The notes beneath the pieces are model-generated. The model saw only the letters and a program-made list of their open reading frames with translations, searched no databases and had not been told where the DNA came from. This document shows positions 1 through 7,051 of a DNA stretch of 16,412 nucleotides, piece after piece (the first letter of the stretch is position 1; each line of letters starts with the position of its first letter). This DNA comes from Gudongella sp964604145 (GTDB taxonomy: Bacteria; Bacillota; Clostridia; Tissierellales; Tissierellaceae): the NCBI GenBank assembly GCA_964604145.1, contig CAZRXS010000030.1:1-16412 (forward strand). The letters run 5' to 3'. Made by a program: the position numbers and the translations under genes.

Positions 1-10
1 TTTGGTTTTA

Positions 11-22
11 TTCAAAGTTCTC
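11..22 (-). promoter_or_regulatory. boxA-like antitermination motif
   Basis: On the minus strand the bases read GAGAACTTTGAA. Firmicutes rRNA leaders usually have a boxA of the form TGTTCTTTGAAAACT, bound by the NusB/NusE antitermination complex. The match covers the CTTTGAA core but not the whole consensus, so this is a plausible rather than certain call. Confidence 0.4.
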
Positions 23-48
23 ACACTATTTAGTTATCATTGTTCAGT

Positions 49-70
49 GCCACCTTAATCTTAAGGCGAC
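49..70 (-). other. Hairpin at the predicted 5' end of the rRNA leader
   Basis: On the minus strand positions 70-62 can pair with 57-49. The nine-pair stem includes two G-U pairs and closes a four-base loop (61-58). It begins at about the predicted transcription start of the leftmost promoter, so the transcript would begin folded. There is no T-run after it, so it is not an intrinsic terminator. Its role is unknown: it could protect or process the leader. Confidence 0.45.
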
Positions 71-76
71 TTAATT

Positions 77-106
77 AGTATAACATCTATACTAGTTTAG
101 AGTCAA
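77..106 (-). promoter_or_regulatory. Tandem promoter P3 (closest to rRNA), extended -10
   Basis: Minus strand: -35 TTGACT at 101-106, an 18-bp spacer, and -10 TATACT at 77-82 preceded by TGT, an extended -10 element. Transcription would start near position 70-71 and run out of the left edge. It is the last of three similar promoters and the one with A-tracts upstream. Confidence 0.7.
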
Positions 107-110
107 CCAA

Positions 111-147
111 TTTTTAAAAGTCTTTTTAAAATCTTTTTAAAATTTTT
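111..147 (-). promoter_or_regulatory. Phased A-tracts, likely UP element of promoter P3
   Basis: Three TTTTTAAAA blocks (plus strand) start at 111, 123 and 134, with another T5 run at 143-147. The spacing of 11-12 bp is close to one helical turn. The block 121-131 is repeated exactly at 132-142. The tract sits immediately upstream of the -35 box at 101-106, where the RNA polymerase alpha C-terminal domains bind UP elements. Curved AT-rich DNA here is typical of strong stable-RNA promoters. Confidence 0.55.
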
Positions 148-183
148 CCAAGTTTTTAATTACTTGTTTTGCTGACTTTTTAA

Positions 184-212
184 ATATTACCATCTTTTAT
201 ACTTAAAGTCAA
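184..212 (-). promoter_or_regulatory. Tandem promoter P2, extended -10
   Basis: Minus strand: -35 TTGACT at 207-212, a 17-bp spacer, and -10 TAATAT at 184-189 preceded by TGG (extended -10). It lies about 105 bp upstream of P3 and points the same way. Confidence 0.65.
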
Positions 213-242
213 CGGCTTTTAAGAAAGTTTCCTCATGATATA

Positions 243-271
243 ATTATACCATGAATTGCTATGAAATACAA
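243..271 (-). promoter_or_regulatory. Tandem promoter P1, consensus extended -10
   Basis: Minus strand: -35 TTGTAT at 266-271, a 17-bp spacer, and a perfect -10 TATAAT at 243-248 preceded by TGG. It is the most upstream of three tandem promoters. Part of the -10 region is palindromic, so a plus-strand TATAAT also appears nearby, but no good -35 accompanies it. Confidence 0.55.
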
Positions 272-296
272 GCTAGAATGTTGATTATTAGAGGTT

Positions 297-324
297 CCCC
301 CAGGTTGTAAATTTATTATGGGGG
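297..324. other. GC-rich inverted repeat downstream of the phosphotransacylase gene
   Basis: CCCCCA at 297-302 and TGGGGG at 319-324 form a perfect six-pair stem around a 16-base AT-rich loop. It stands out in a region that is otherwise very AT-rich, and lies between the end of the phosphotransacylase gene and promoter P1. Neither strand has a T-run after the stem, so it does not fit a normal intrinsic terminator. It could still slow polymerase or protect a 3' end of the upstream message. Confidence 0.4.
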
Positions 325-389
325 CAATCTCATATAAGTCTATCAAATTAATCTACAACGAAAAATAAATATTTTATAAGCCTATTTTA

Positions 390-1304
390 TTAGTTGCTCT
401 CACTTAAATATCTTGAAACTATATTCCCTAAAGCTATAGAATATAGTTTTGTTTTTTTATCATCAGCTCTTGAAACTAAAACCACTGGTGCCTTCGCTCC
501 CATTATTACACCTGCACCTGTACCTCCTGCTAAATATGTGATTGCTTTCCCTATTCCATTTCCCATTTCTATATTAGCTACTAATAAAATATCTGCATCT
601 CCAACAACACAGTTATGAATCCCTTTCTTATCAGCTGCATCCTTAGAAAGTGCTAAATCGAGTGCAAGTGGTCCTTCTACCAAAACTTCTTTCCCAAAGC
701 CACCTTCTTTTGAATATGTTTTTAACTTATCAGCATCTACTGTAGCTTTCATCTTAGGATTTACTTTCTCATTTGCTGCAAGTAATGCAACCTTTATTTT
801 CGCATTTCCCATGGCTTTAGCTACTAAAACAGCATTGTCCAATATTTTTATCTTTTCTTCAAGGTTTGGTTCTAAATTCACTCCTCCATCTGTTAAATAT
901 AAAAATTTATGATAGCTTGATACTTCATATACCATAACATGGCTAATAAGACTTTCTGTCCTAAGTCCCCATTCCTTATTTAAAACTGCCTTCATTAAAG
1001 TAGAGGTATCCACTAGACCTTTCATTATAAAGTCAGCTTTCCCACCACTTACCATCTTTACCCCTAACTCAGCTGCTTTGATAAAATCAGGCTCATCTAT
1101 AAACTCGTATTCGTCAATATCTAAAGCTAACTTTTGTACAATTTGCAACGTTGCCTTCTTATCACCGATTAATATTGGTTCTATTATTCCAAGTTTTGTG
1201 CTTTCAATAACTGATTCTATAACATCTTCATCTTGACATGCTACAACTACTAGTTTCATTTTCTTATCCCTGTTTTTTAATAAATCCTCCAAAGTTTTAA
1301 TCAT
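390..1304 (-). CDS. ptb: Phosphate butyryltransferase / phosphate acetyltransferase family protein
   Basis: This 304-residue cytoplasmic protein belongs to the PTA/PTB family, which swaps the CoA of an acyl-CoA for phosphate to give an acyl phosphate. Butyryl or another short branched acyl group is the likely substrate, because the length (about 300) fits Ptb better than the longer Pta. Family features visible are the TDGGVNLEPNLEEK block (138-151), the ALLAANEKVNPKM segment (173-185), VEGPLALDLALS (209-220) and the glycine-rich C-terminal LAGGTGAGVIMGAKAPVV (258-275). An AAAGGGGG ribosome binding site precedes ATG 1304. It is the last gene of a four-gene run, 16 bp after the TPR gene. A kinase (buk) often follows ptb, but here a promoter region follows. 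The exact acyl substrate cannot be read from sequence. Confidence 0.85.
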   Translation of the reverse strand: MIKTLEDLLKNRDKKMKLVVVACQDEDVIESVIESTKLGIIEPILIGDKKATLQIVQKLALDIDEYEFIDEPDFIKAAELGVKMVSGGKADFIMKGLVDTSTLMKAVLNKEWGLRTESLISHVMVYEVSSYHKFLYLTDGGVNLEPNLEEKIKILDNAVLVAKAMGNAKIKVALLAANEKVNPKMKATVDADKLKTYSKEGGFGKEVLVEGPLALDLALSKDAADKKGIHNCVVGDADILLVANIEMGNGIGKAITYLAGGTGAGVIMGAKAPVVLVSRADDKKTKLYSIALGNIVSRYLSESN

Positions 1305-1320
1305 ATTGCCCCCTTTTATC

Positions 1321-2457
1321 TTAATTGTTGTTATTGAAATATTTTTTTAGGACCTCTAATTGATTGTTAATATTCTCATCTTCAGGATTTAGGGAATTAG
1401 CTTTTGAAATGTCAGCATAACCTTTATCCATTTGTCCTATATTTAAATAACCCAGACCTTTATTAAAATACAATCTATAATCTTCATCATTTTTTTCAAG
1501 ACCTTTGGCAAATACTTCTATAGCTCCTAAGAAATCTTCTTCATTAAAATACGCTATTCCTAGCTCATTGTAAATATCTAAATTGAGTGGGTTTAATTCT
1601 AAGGCGGTTTCAAAATATTCTATTGCAGCTTGGTTATCTCCAAAACCTCTATAAGCCATCCCTAAAAGATAATATATTTTCCAATCAGCTTTAAATTTAG
1701 CTGTCATATTTACGAGTGTTTCAATAGCTTTTGAATAATTTAAATTTGATAAGTAGATTTCAGTCAATTCTATGCCATAATCATATTCTATATTTTCAAG
1801 TTCTATTCTTATTTCATCTTTTCTCGATAAATCAGGGTCTAACAATAAGCTCTTCTCCCAAGTTAACTTTGCCTTAATATATTGCTCATAAAATTTATAA
1901 TGAAAACCCAACTTATAATATGAAAGATAGAATTTAGGATCAGTATTTAGTATCTCTTCTAATATTTTCGTAGATTCTTCTAAAAAACTATTGCCTTCAT
2001 CTAGCTTTTCTTTTAAAAATTTATCTTTACTTAAAGATTCTAGAACCAGTGCATAATAGAACAACCCTTCCACAGAGCCAAAAATATTATTGTAAGCCCT
2101 AAAATAAAGGCCACTTTTTTCTAGGTTTTTTTTCTCAAATGCATTTATAGCTCTTGTAAAAATTACTTTATCTATATCTTTACTATAAGCTTCTAGTATT
2201 TTTTTATACTCTTCTGCATGTATAAAATCTACATCTGCACCCAACAAGTAAATTATACCTTCTATAATCTTTTCTATGCTAATTTCATTTTTAGCTTCTA
2301 TGGAACTTAATTCACTTAGTAGATTATCTGTTATTACTGGTAGAGGTAGTGAAGAATCTATTAAGTAATCATTTAATGAGATTTCCGCACCATCTTTTAA
2401 TTGAACAAAGCTAATATTTTTAACTTTCTCGCTAAAATACTTTTTATCTAGTCCCAT
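1321..2457 (-). CDS. Tetratricopeptide repeat protein
   Basis: A 378-residue soluble protein with no signal peptide or membrane segment. The C-terminal half is built of TPR helical hairpins at roughly 175-208, 230-256, 262-290, 296-324 and 330-358. Typical signatures are AIEYFETALELNP and a following LGIAYFNEEDFLGAIEVF. TPR arrays bind other proteins, so it probably acts as an adaptor or scaffold rather than an enzyme. The first 170 residues are acidic and helical and match no domain I recognise. It begins 7 bp after the membrane-protein stop codon, with AGGG overlapping that stop as ribosome binding site, so it is probably co-translated with the two genes upstream. The specific partner is unknown. 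Confidence 0.8.
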   Translation of the reverse strand: MGLDKKYFSEKVKNISFVQLKDGAEISLNDYLIDSSLPLPVITDNLLSELSSIEAKNEISIEKIIEGIIYLLGADVDFIHAEEYKKILEAYSKDIDKVIFTRAINAFEKKNLEKSGLYFRAYNNIFGSVEGLFYYALVLESLSKDKFLKEKLDEGNSFLEESTKILEEILNTDPKFYLSYYKLGFHYKFYEQYIKAKLTWEKSLLLDPDLSRKDEIRIELENIEYDYGIELTEIYLSNLNYSKAIETLVNMTAKFKADWKIYYLLGMAYRGFGDNQAAIEYFETALELNPLNLDIYNELGIAYFNEEDFLGAIEVFAKGLEKNDEDYRLYFNKGLGYLNIGQMDKGYADISKANSLNPEDENINNQLEVLKKYFNNNN

Positions 2458-2464
2458 ATCATCC

Positions 2465-3193
2465 CTACAACTTTCTCATAAATTGTCTTTTCCTAGCAGT
2501 TGAACCTGACAAAATCTTATAGAGATGTCCTCTATATATCATTATTATAGATATCAAAACAGCAGTAATAACATAGGTTAATATACCACCCCTTATTCTA
2601 AATAAAAGTATACGAAGTCCAAAAGATCTAAAAGACAAAGTCAATAGTATAACTAGAAATATAAAATTTGGAACTAGCCAGTTAAACCAATTTTCTTTTA
2701 TAAACTCGATACTGTATTGGACACTTTCCCATGTATCCAATGATTTAATATAAATTGTCTCTGGTAAAGGATTTAAAAATATCAATCCACCTATATAAAT
2801 AATCGCACTTAGCCAAATAATACCAGAACCAATTAAATTAGATAATAGGCTTAAAATAAGATTCAATATAAAGATTAGAAATATTACCCCATATATCTTC
2901 CATAGATAATAAGTAAAGCCATTTTTTATATCCCTAATTCTAAATCTTCCATAATTTAAAACATTTTGTAATACAAACAGATAACTTGAAATTATTGCAC
3001 TTTCAACTATAACTGTGATTATTCCCCCAAATATTCCAATTGGCCCACTTAATAATAATCCCAAGAGGAGAAATGCGCCCATTCCGATTAAAGAATATAA
3101 AAAGCCCATTAAAAGAATTTGCCAGTTGCTAATAATGGTGTTTTTAGTTTTTGTAAACACCTCTTTATTTACCAATATAAAATCATTTATCAT
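2465..3193 (-). CDS. Multi-pass integral membrane protein of unknown function
   Basis: A 242-residue very hydrophobic protein. I count about six membrane segments, near residues 25-49, 51-75, 98-120, 121-142, 168-188 and 201-221. The tail is basic and probably cytoplasmic (STARKRQFMRKL). The loop around 147-170 (LDTWESVQYSIEFIKENWFNW) resembles the W-rich loop of several poorly characterised Firmicutes membrane families, but I cannot assign one. No catalytic or transport motif is visible. Its ATG lies inside the last codons of the radical SAM gene (11-bp overlap), which suggests translational coupling. The TPR gene follows after 7 bp. A membrane anchor for the TPR protein is a possible role, by inference only. 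Confidence 0.7.
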   Translation of the reverse strand: MINDFILVNKEVFTKTKNTIISNWQILLMGFLYSLIGMGAFLLLGLLLSGPIGIFGGIITVIVESAIISSYLFVLQNVLNYGRFRIRDIKNGFTYYLWKIYGVIFLIFILNLILSLLSNLIGSGIIWLSAIIYIGGLIFLNPLPETIYIKSLDTWESVQYSIEFIKENWFNWLVPNFIFLVILLTLSFRSFGLRILLFRIRGGILTYVITAVLISIIMIYRGHLYKILSGSTARKRQFMRKL

Positions 3194-4946
3194 ATATTCT
3201 ATTAATCCTCCCTAGATAATCCGTTACATCATAAGTCTTCGACCTATTTATAACACCGTCTTTATAATAAAATAATACAAACCTATCTTCTTTTACTATA
3301 TTCTTATAATTACTTTCTACCGCTCTAATAATATCATAAGAGAAATAAGAAATACTTGTCCTTAGAAGTATTTTTTTAGTAGCTGTATCTTTTTTCTTCT
3401 CTAAAATATTATCTAATAAATTCTCATCTTTTAGCAACTTGTGTATATCCTTATTATCTATTTGTTTTTTGGATTCAATCTCTTTTGGGATTCCCTTCTT
3501 ATAATTATTACTTAAATAATCAAATCTTAGTATATCAGAAAAAAATTCAAAATTTGGCAAGTTTTTATATAAAAAGTAATCTAGAAAAATAGAATATAGT
3601 GTATCTCTTTTATGTGAAACTTTAAATAATCCGCTTTTATCCCAATAATCTGCAAAATCCTCATAGAAAAGGAAAGCACTCTGGAAGTGATTCTTTATTA
3701 TAAAATCCAAGCTATTTTCAAAATAAGCTTCATTATAATATTTTTCTACAATATACTCAATATCTTTAAGCTTTAATAACTCCGCATAGGATATATAGGA
3801 ACTCTCTAAAACTTCATAAGGAGCTTTATCCAAAAATTTATAACCATATTTTTCTGATATCTGTCTTATTTCTGAACCCTTAAGTAGCTTTAAAAAACCT
3901 AACTGTATCTTCTCAGGCCTAGTTTCATAAACACTATTAAATGATCTTGAAAAACTCTTATAATCCTCATATGGCAATCCTGCTATTAAATCTAAATGTT
4001 GATGAATATTTTTAAAAGATTTTATCCTAATACTTACTTTTTTTAAATATTCTATATCTGTTGTTCTTCCAATTGCTTCTATCGTCTCTGGGTTTGTAGA
4101 TTGAACGCCTATTTCAAATTGAAATAATCCTTCTTTTATATCTTTTAGAAACTCTAGTTGCTCATTGTCTATTAAATGAGCTGTAAGCTCAAAATGAAAA
4201 TTTATTCCCTTTGGATCTCTATTAACAATATGTTCCATAATAGCTTTAGAAAATTCTTTATTTGCATTAAAAGTCCTATCCACAAATTTAACTTGTTTTA
4301 CCCCTGCATCTATAAGTCTATCTAAATCATCCTTTACTCTTTCTATATCCATATATCTAACCCCTCTTATCGTAGAGGATAGACAGAATTTACAATTAAA
4401 TGGACAGCCCCTAGAACTTTCATAATATACAATTTTGTTCTTAAATTCATCTCCTGGGTTTATATACGGGGATGGGATTTTATTTATGTCTCCTATTAAA
4501 GGACGGGGTGTATTTACTTTTATTTCTTCCCCGTATCTGAAAGCCAACCCTTTGATTTCATCTAGTGGTCGCCTTTGCATTAACTCTTTATAAGTCTCTT
4601 CCCCTTCGCCAGCTATTATAAAATCAATACTAGGATTGTTTTGTAAGGTCTCATAACTATTATATGAAACCTCAGGGCCACCTAATAGAATTTTTAAATC
4701 TGGAATTACTATCTTAAGCCTCTCTGCAAGCTCTAGTATTTCATTTACATTCCATATATAAGTAGAAAATCCTATTAATTCTGGCTTCATCTTATACAGT
4801 TCTCCAGTAATTTTATCTAAGTTTTGGTTGATAGTAAATTCAACTAACTTCACATCTGTGATATCTCTTACATATTCTTTTAAATATCTGATCGCAAGAT
4901 TTGAATGAATATATTTAGAATTAAGTGTGCTTAGAACTACATTCAT
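3183..4946 (-). CDS. B12-binding-type radical SAM protein, DUF4080 C-terminus
   Basis: A 587-residue cytoplasmic iron-sulfur enzyme. The N-terminal 150 residues have the Rossmann-like layout of a cobalamin-binding domain (PELIGFSTYIW at 55-65, ILLGGPEVSY at 86-95, IIAGEGEET at 110-118). The usual DxHxxG cobalamin ligand motif is not seen, so B12 binding is uncertain. The radical SAM core starts at about 173 and holds C181-x3-C185-x2-C188, which ligates the 4Fe-4S cluster that cleaves SAM. Residues from about 375 to the end match the layout of DUF4080, a domain found at the end of such proteins. The reaction and substrate are not known for this group. GAGGAAAA precedes ATG 4946, and a promoter lies at 4982-5010. 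It heads a four-gene run. Confidence 0.8.
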   Translation of the reverse strand: MNVVLSTLNSKYIHSNLAIRYLKEYVRDITDVKLVEFTINQNLDKITGELYKMKPELIGFSTYIWNVNEILELAERLKIVIPDLKILLGGPEVSYNSYETLQNNPSIDFIIAGEGEETYKELMQRRPLDEIKGLAFRYGEEIKVNTPRPLIGDINKIPSPYINPGDEFKNKIVYYESSRGCPFNCKFCLSSTIRGVRYMDIERVKDDLDRLIDAGVKQVKFVDRTFNANKEFSKAIMEHIVNRDPKGINFHFELTAHLIDNEQLEFLKDIKEGLFQFEIGVQSTNPETIEAIGRTTDIEYLKKVSIRIKSFKNIHQHLDLIAGLPYEDYKSFSRSFNSVYETRPEKIQLGFLKLLKGSEIRQISEKYGYKFLDKAPYEVLESSYISYAELLKLKDIEYIVEKYYNEAYFENSLDFIIKNHFQSAFLFYEDFADYWDKSGLFKVSHKRDTLYSIFLDYFLYKNLPNFEFFSDILRFDYLSNNYKKGIPKEIESKKQIDNKDIHKLLKDENLLDNILEKKKDTATKKILLRTSISYFSYDIIRAVESNYKNIVKEDRFVLFYYKDGVINRSKTYDVTDYLGRINRIYDK

Positions 4947-4981
4947 CTTAATTTTCCTCTCTTTATTCTTTTACCATACCC

Positions 4982-5010
4982 ATTTTATCGCAAAATCTAT
5001 TAAAGACCAA
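4982..5010 (-). promoter_or_regulatory. Promoter of the radical SAM operon
   Basis: Minus strand: -35 TTGGTC at 5005-5010, a 17-bp spacer, and -10 TAAAAT at 4982-4987. The predicted start leaves a leader of about 30 nucleotides before ATG 4946. It is the only good match in the 144-bp divergent gap on this strand and would serve the four genes down to position 390. Confidence 0.5.
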
Positions 5011-5030
5011 TAGTATTTCATAAATCTCTA

Positions 5031-5059
5031 TTGAATATCTTCCTGAAAGGATATAGAAT
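5031..5059 (+). promoter_or_regulatory. Promoter of the small plus-strand gene
   Basis: Plus strand: -35 TTGAAT at 5031-5036, a 17-bp spacer, and -10 TAGAAT at 5054-5059. It lies back-to-back with the radical SAM promoter, with 20 bp between the two -35 boxes, so one regulator could act on both. Confidence 0.5.
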
Positions 5060-5090
5060 AAACTTTATAAGATAAGAAAGGGGACTTAGA

Positions 5091-5303
5091 ATGAAGCATT
5101 TTGATTTTGATAAAATATCTATTCAAGAAATGTCAAAAGATGATATGTTACTTATTATAGAAGCTTTAGAATATACCGGCAAACAATCTAAGATACAAGA
5201 ATTCCTTTCACTTAGAGATAATATATTAGAGGAGCTTTCTTCATTAGCAGAATTGACAACTGATGATTTTTTAAGATTTTTAAAAGAAGAGACCTTATCT
5301 TAG
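5091..5303 (+). CDS. Small acidic protein of unknown function (70 aa)
   Basis: I do not recognise this protein. It is 70 residues long, without a signal peptide, membrane segment or cysteine. With 16 acidic against 8 basic residues it is clearly acidic (net about -8), and it looks mostly helical. The gene appears real: it has a promoter (5031-5059), an AAAGGGG ribosome binding site 6 bp before the ATG, and its stop codon sits in the loop of an intrinsic terminator (5293-5318). It is the only plus-strand gene in the window, divergent from the radical SAM operon and convergent with argS. Size and charge would fit a small regulator or protein partner, but nothing in the sequence proves either. 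Confidence 0.7.
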   Translation: MKHFDFDKISIQEMSKDDMLLIIEALEYTGKQSKIQEFLSLRDNILEELSSLAELTTDDFLRFLKEETLS

Positions 5304-5318
5304 GATAAGGCCTTTTTT
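5293..5318 (+). terminator. Bidirectional intrinsic terminator between the small gene and argS
   Basis: CCTTATC (5293-5299) pairs with GATAAGG (5304-5310) around a four-base loop, followed by CC and six Ts (5313-5318) on the plus strand. The stop codon of the small gene (5301-5303) lies in the loop. Read on the minus strand the stem is followed by TCTCTTCTTTT, a weaker T-rich tail, so it can also end the argS transcript, whose stop codon is at 5320-5322. Confidence 0.8.
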
Positions 5319-5319
5319 A

Positions 5320-7020
5320 TTACATTTTATTTGGTGCCTCTATTCCCAATAACGATAGACCTACTTTTATAACTGTCTTAGTTGCATATACCAATGCTAG
5401 TCGTGCATTTTTTGTTTTTTCATCCTCCACTATTATTTGCTTGCTATTGTAAAATGTATTAAAAGCTTTTGCTATTTCTACTATTTGTCTTGTTATAAAA
5501 AAAGGTTCATTTTTCTCCATGGAGCTTATTATGATATTCGGAAAGTCATAAATCATCCTAATTATATTGATTTCTTCTTCTCCACTTAATTCGTGGAATA
5601 AAATTTCATTAGTTTCTTTAAATTCACCTTTTTCTAAAAGAGAATTTGCTCTAGCATGAGTATATTGTACATATGGCCCAGTTTCACCTTCAAAACTCAA
5701 TGTTTTTTCCCAGTTAAATGTATAATCTTTAATCCTTTGATTAAATAATTCTTGGAATAAAATTGCTCCTATACCAATCTGCTTTGCAACATTCTCCTTA
5801 TTCTCAAGTTCTGGGTTCCTTTCTTCAATTATTTTTCTAGTACTTTCAATTGCTTTGTTTAACACATCTTCTAAAAATACTACTCTTCCTTTTCTTGTGG
5901 AAAGTGTACCTTCTTCAAGACTTACCATCCCAAAAGGAACGTGGATGCAATCCTTAGCCCATTCATAACCCATAAGCTCAACTATTTTGATCCAAGCCTT
6001 GAAATGAAGATTTTGTTGGGATCCAACCACATATATATTTTTATAAAAGTCATAATGTTCTTTTCTATAAAGCGCTGCTGCAACATCTCTTGTTGTGTAT
6101 AGAGTTGATCCGTCTTTTTTCATAATAAGAGCAGGTGGCATATCGTATTCTTCTAAATCAACTATTAAAGCCCCTTCGGATTCTTTTACTATTCCTTTTT
6201 CTTTCATTTCTTCTAATGCTCTGGGCATTTTATCTGAATAAAAACTTTCTCCAGCAAATGAATCAAAGCTAATGTTTAATAAGTCATAAACACGATTAAA
6301 TTCTTTTAAACTTATCTCTCTAATCCATTCCCATAATTCCAAAGCTTCAGGATCTTTATTTTCTAATTTCTTAAACCAATTTCTGGCTTCATCTCTTAAT
6401 GTTTCATCCTTGTCGGCTTCATCATTGAATTTAATATAAAGAGCTAATAATTCTTTAATTGGATTTTGTTCTATTATTCCTCTATCTCCCCATTTTTTAT
6501 ATGCTGTAATTAGCATACCAAACTGGGTACCGTAGTCACCTAGGTGATTGATTTTTACAACATCAAAACCTAAAAAATCATAAATTTTAGCAAGCGAATT
6601 TCCAATCACAGTAGTTCTAATATGACCTATGTGGAAGGGTTTAGCAATATTAGGGGATGAAAATTCCACTAATACTTTCCTATTGTCTCCCAAATTTGAA
6701 GAACCATACCTATCTTTTTTTTCAAATACATCTTCTATAACTGATTTAGCTAACATTTCTCTGTTTATAAAAAAATTAATATATGAACCTTTTGCTTGAA
6801 TACTCGTAAATAACTCTGATTTAGAAAATTTTTCTGCTAACTCTTCCGCTATTAAATTTGGTGACTTTCTAAATTCTTTTGCTAATTTAAAAGTAGGAAA
6901 AGCATAGTCTCCCATATCATAAGTTGGTGGTATTTCTACTAATTCATTAATTGAATCCCTGTCTAAAAAATTGACAGCTTTGCTGATTATATCAACTACA
7001 TTACTTCTAAAATCTATCAT
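5320..7020 (-). CDS. argS: Arginyl-tRNA synthetase
   Basis: This class I synthetase (566 residues, normal length) joins arginine to tRNA-Arg in the cytoplasm. The N-terminal Add-1 domain covers about 1-90. The catalytic core has SSPNIAKPFHIGH with the HIGH motif at 130-133 and LGDYGTQFG at 160-168. The KMSKS position is replaced by STRKG (374-378), as is usual in bacterial ArgRS. The C-terminal helical anticodon-binding (DALR) domain begins at about 445 and includes FEGETGPYVQYTHARA. GGAGGGG precedes ATG 7020. The gene starts only 31 bp after mutS2, so it is probably read from the pheS promoter or a site inside mutS2. No T-box leader can fit in that gap. Confidence 0.97.
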   Translation of the reverse strand: MIDFRSNVVDIISKAVNFLDRDSINELVEIPPTYDMGDYAFPTFKLAKEFRKSPNLIAEELAEKFSKSELFTSIQAKGSYINFFINREMLAKSVIEDVFEKKDRYGSSNLGDNRKVLVEFSSPNIAKPFHIGHIRTTVIGNSLAKIYDFLGFDVVKINHLGDYGTQFGMLITAYKKWGDRGIIEQNPIKELLALYIKFNDEADKDETLRDEARNWFKKLENKDPEALELWEWIREISLKEFNRVYDLLNISFDSFAGESFYSDKMPRALEEMKEKGIVKESEGALIVDLEEYDMPPALIMKKDGSTLYTTRDVAAALYRKEHYDFYKNIYVVGSQQNLHFKAWIKIVELMGYEWAKDCIHVPFGMVSLEEGTLSTRKGRVVFLEDVLNKAIESTRKIIEERNPELENKENVAKQIGIGAILFQELFNQRIKDYTFNWEKTLSFEGETGPYVQYTHARANSLLEKGEFKETNEILFHELSGEEEINIIRMIYDFPNIIISSMEKNEPFFITRQIVEIAKAFNTFYNSKQIIVEDEKTKNARLALVYATKTVIKVGLSLLGIEAPNKM

Positions 7021-7051
7021 TTACACCCCTCCAATAAATATACTAGATTGT

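Larger units (their letters stand above)
1..71 (-). promoter_or_regulatory. Probable rRNA operon leader (start of transcript, continues out of window)
   Basis: This stretch lies directly downstream of three tandem promoters pointing left. Read on the minus strand it starts with a hairpin (49-70) and then carries a boxA-like element (GAGAACTTTGAA, 11-22). That element resembles the CTTTGAA core of the antitermination boxA found in Firmicutes rRNA leaders. No open reading frame with a ribosome binding site follows. The inference that 16S rRNA comes next rests on this architecture only, since no rRNA sequence is inside the window. Confidence 0.55.

Noticed and set aside
251..310. Short plus-strand frame of 19 codons in the left gap
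   Set aside because: It has no ribosome binding site, overlaps the P1 promoter and the inverted repeat, and shows no protein-like composition.
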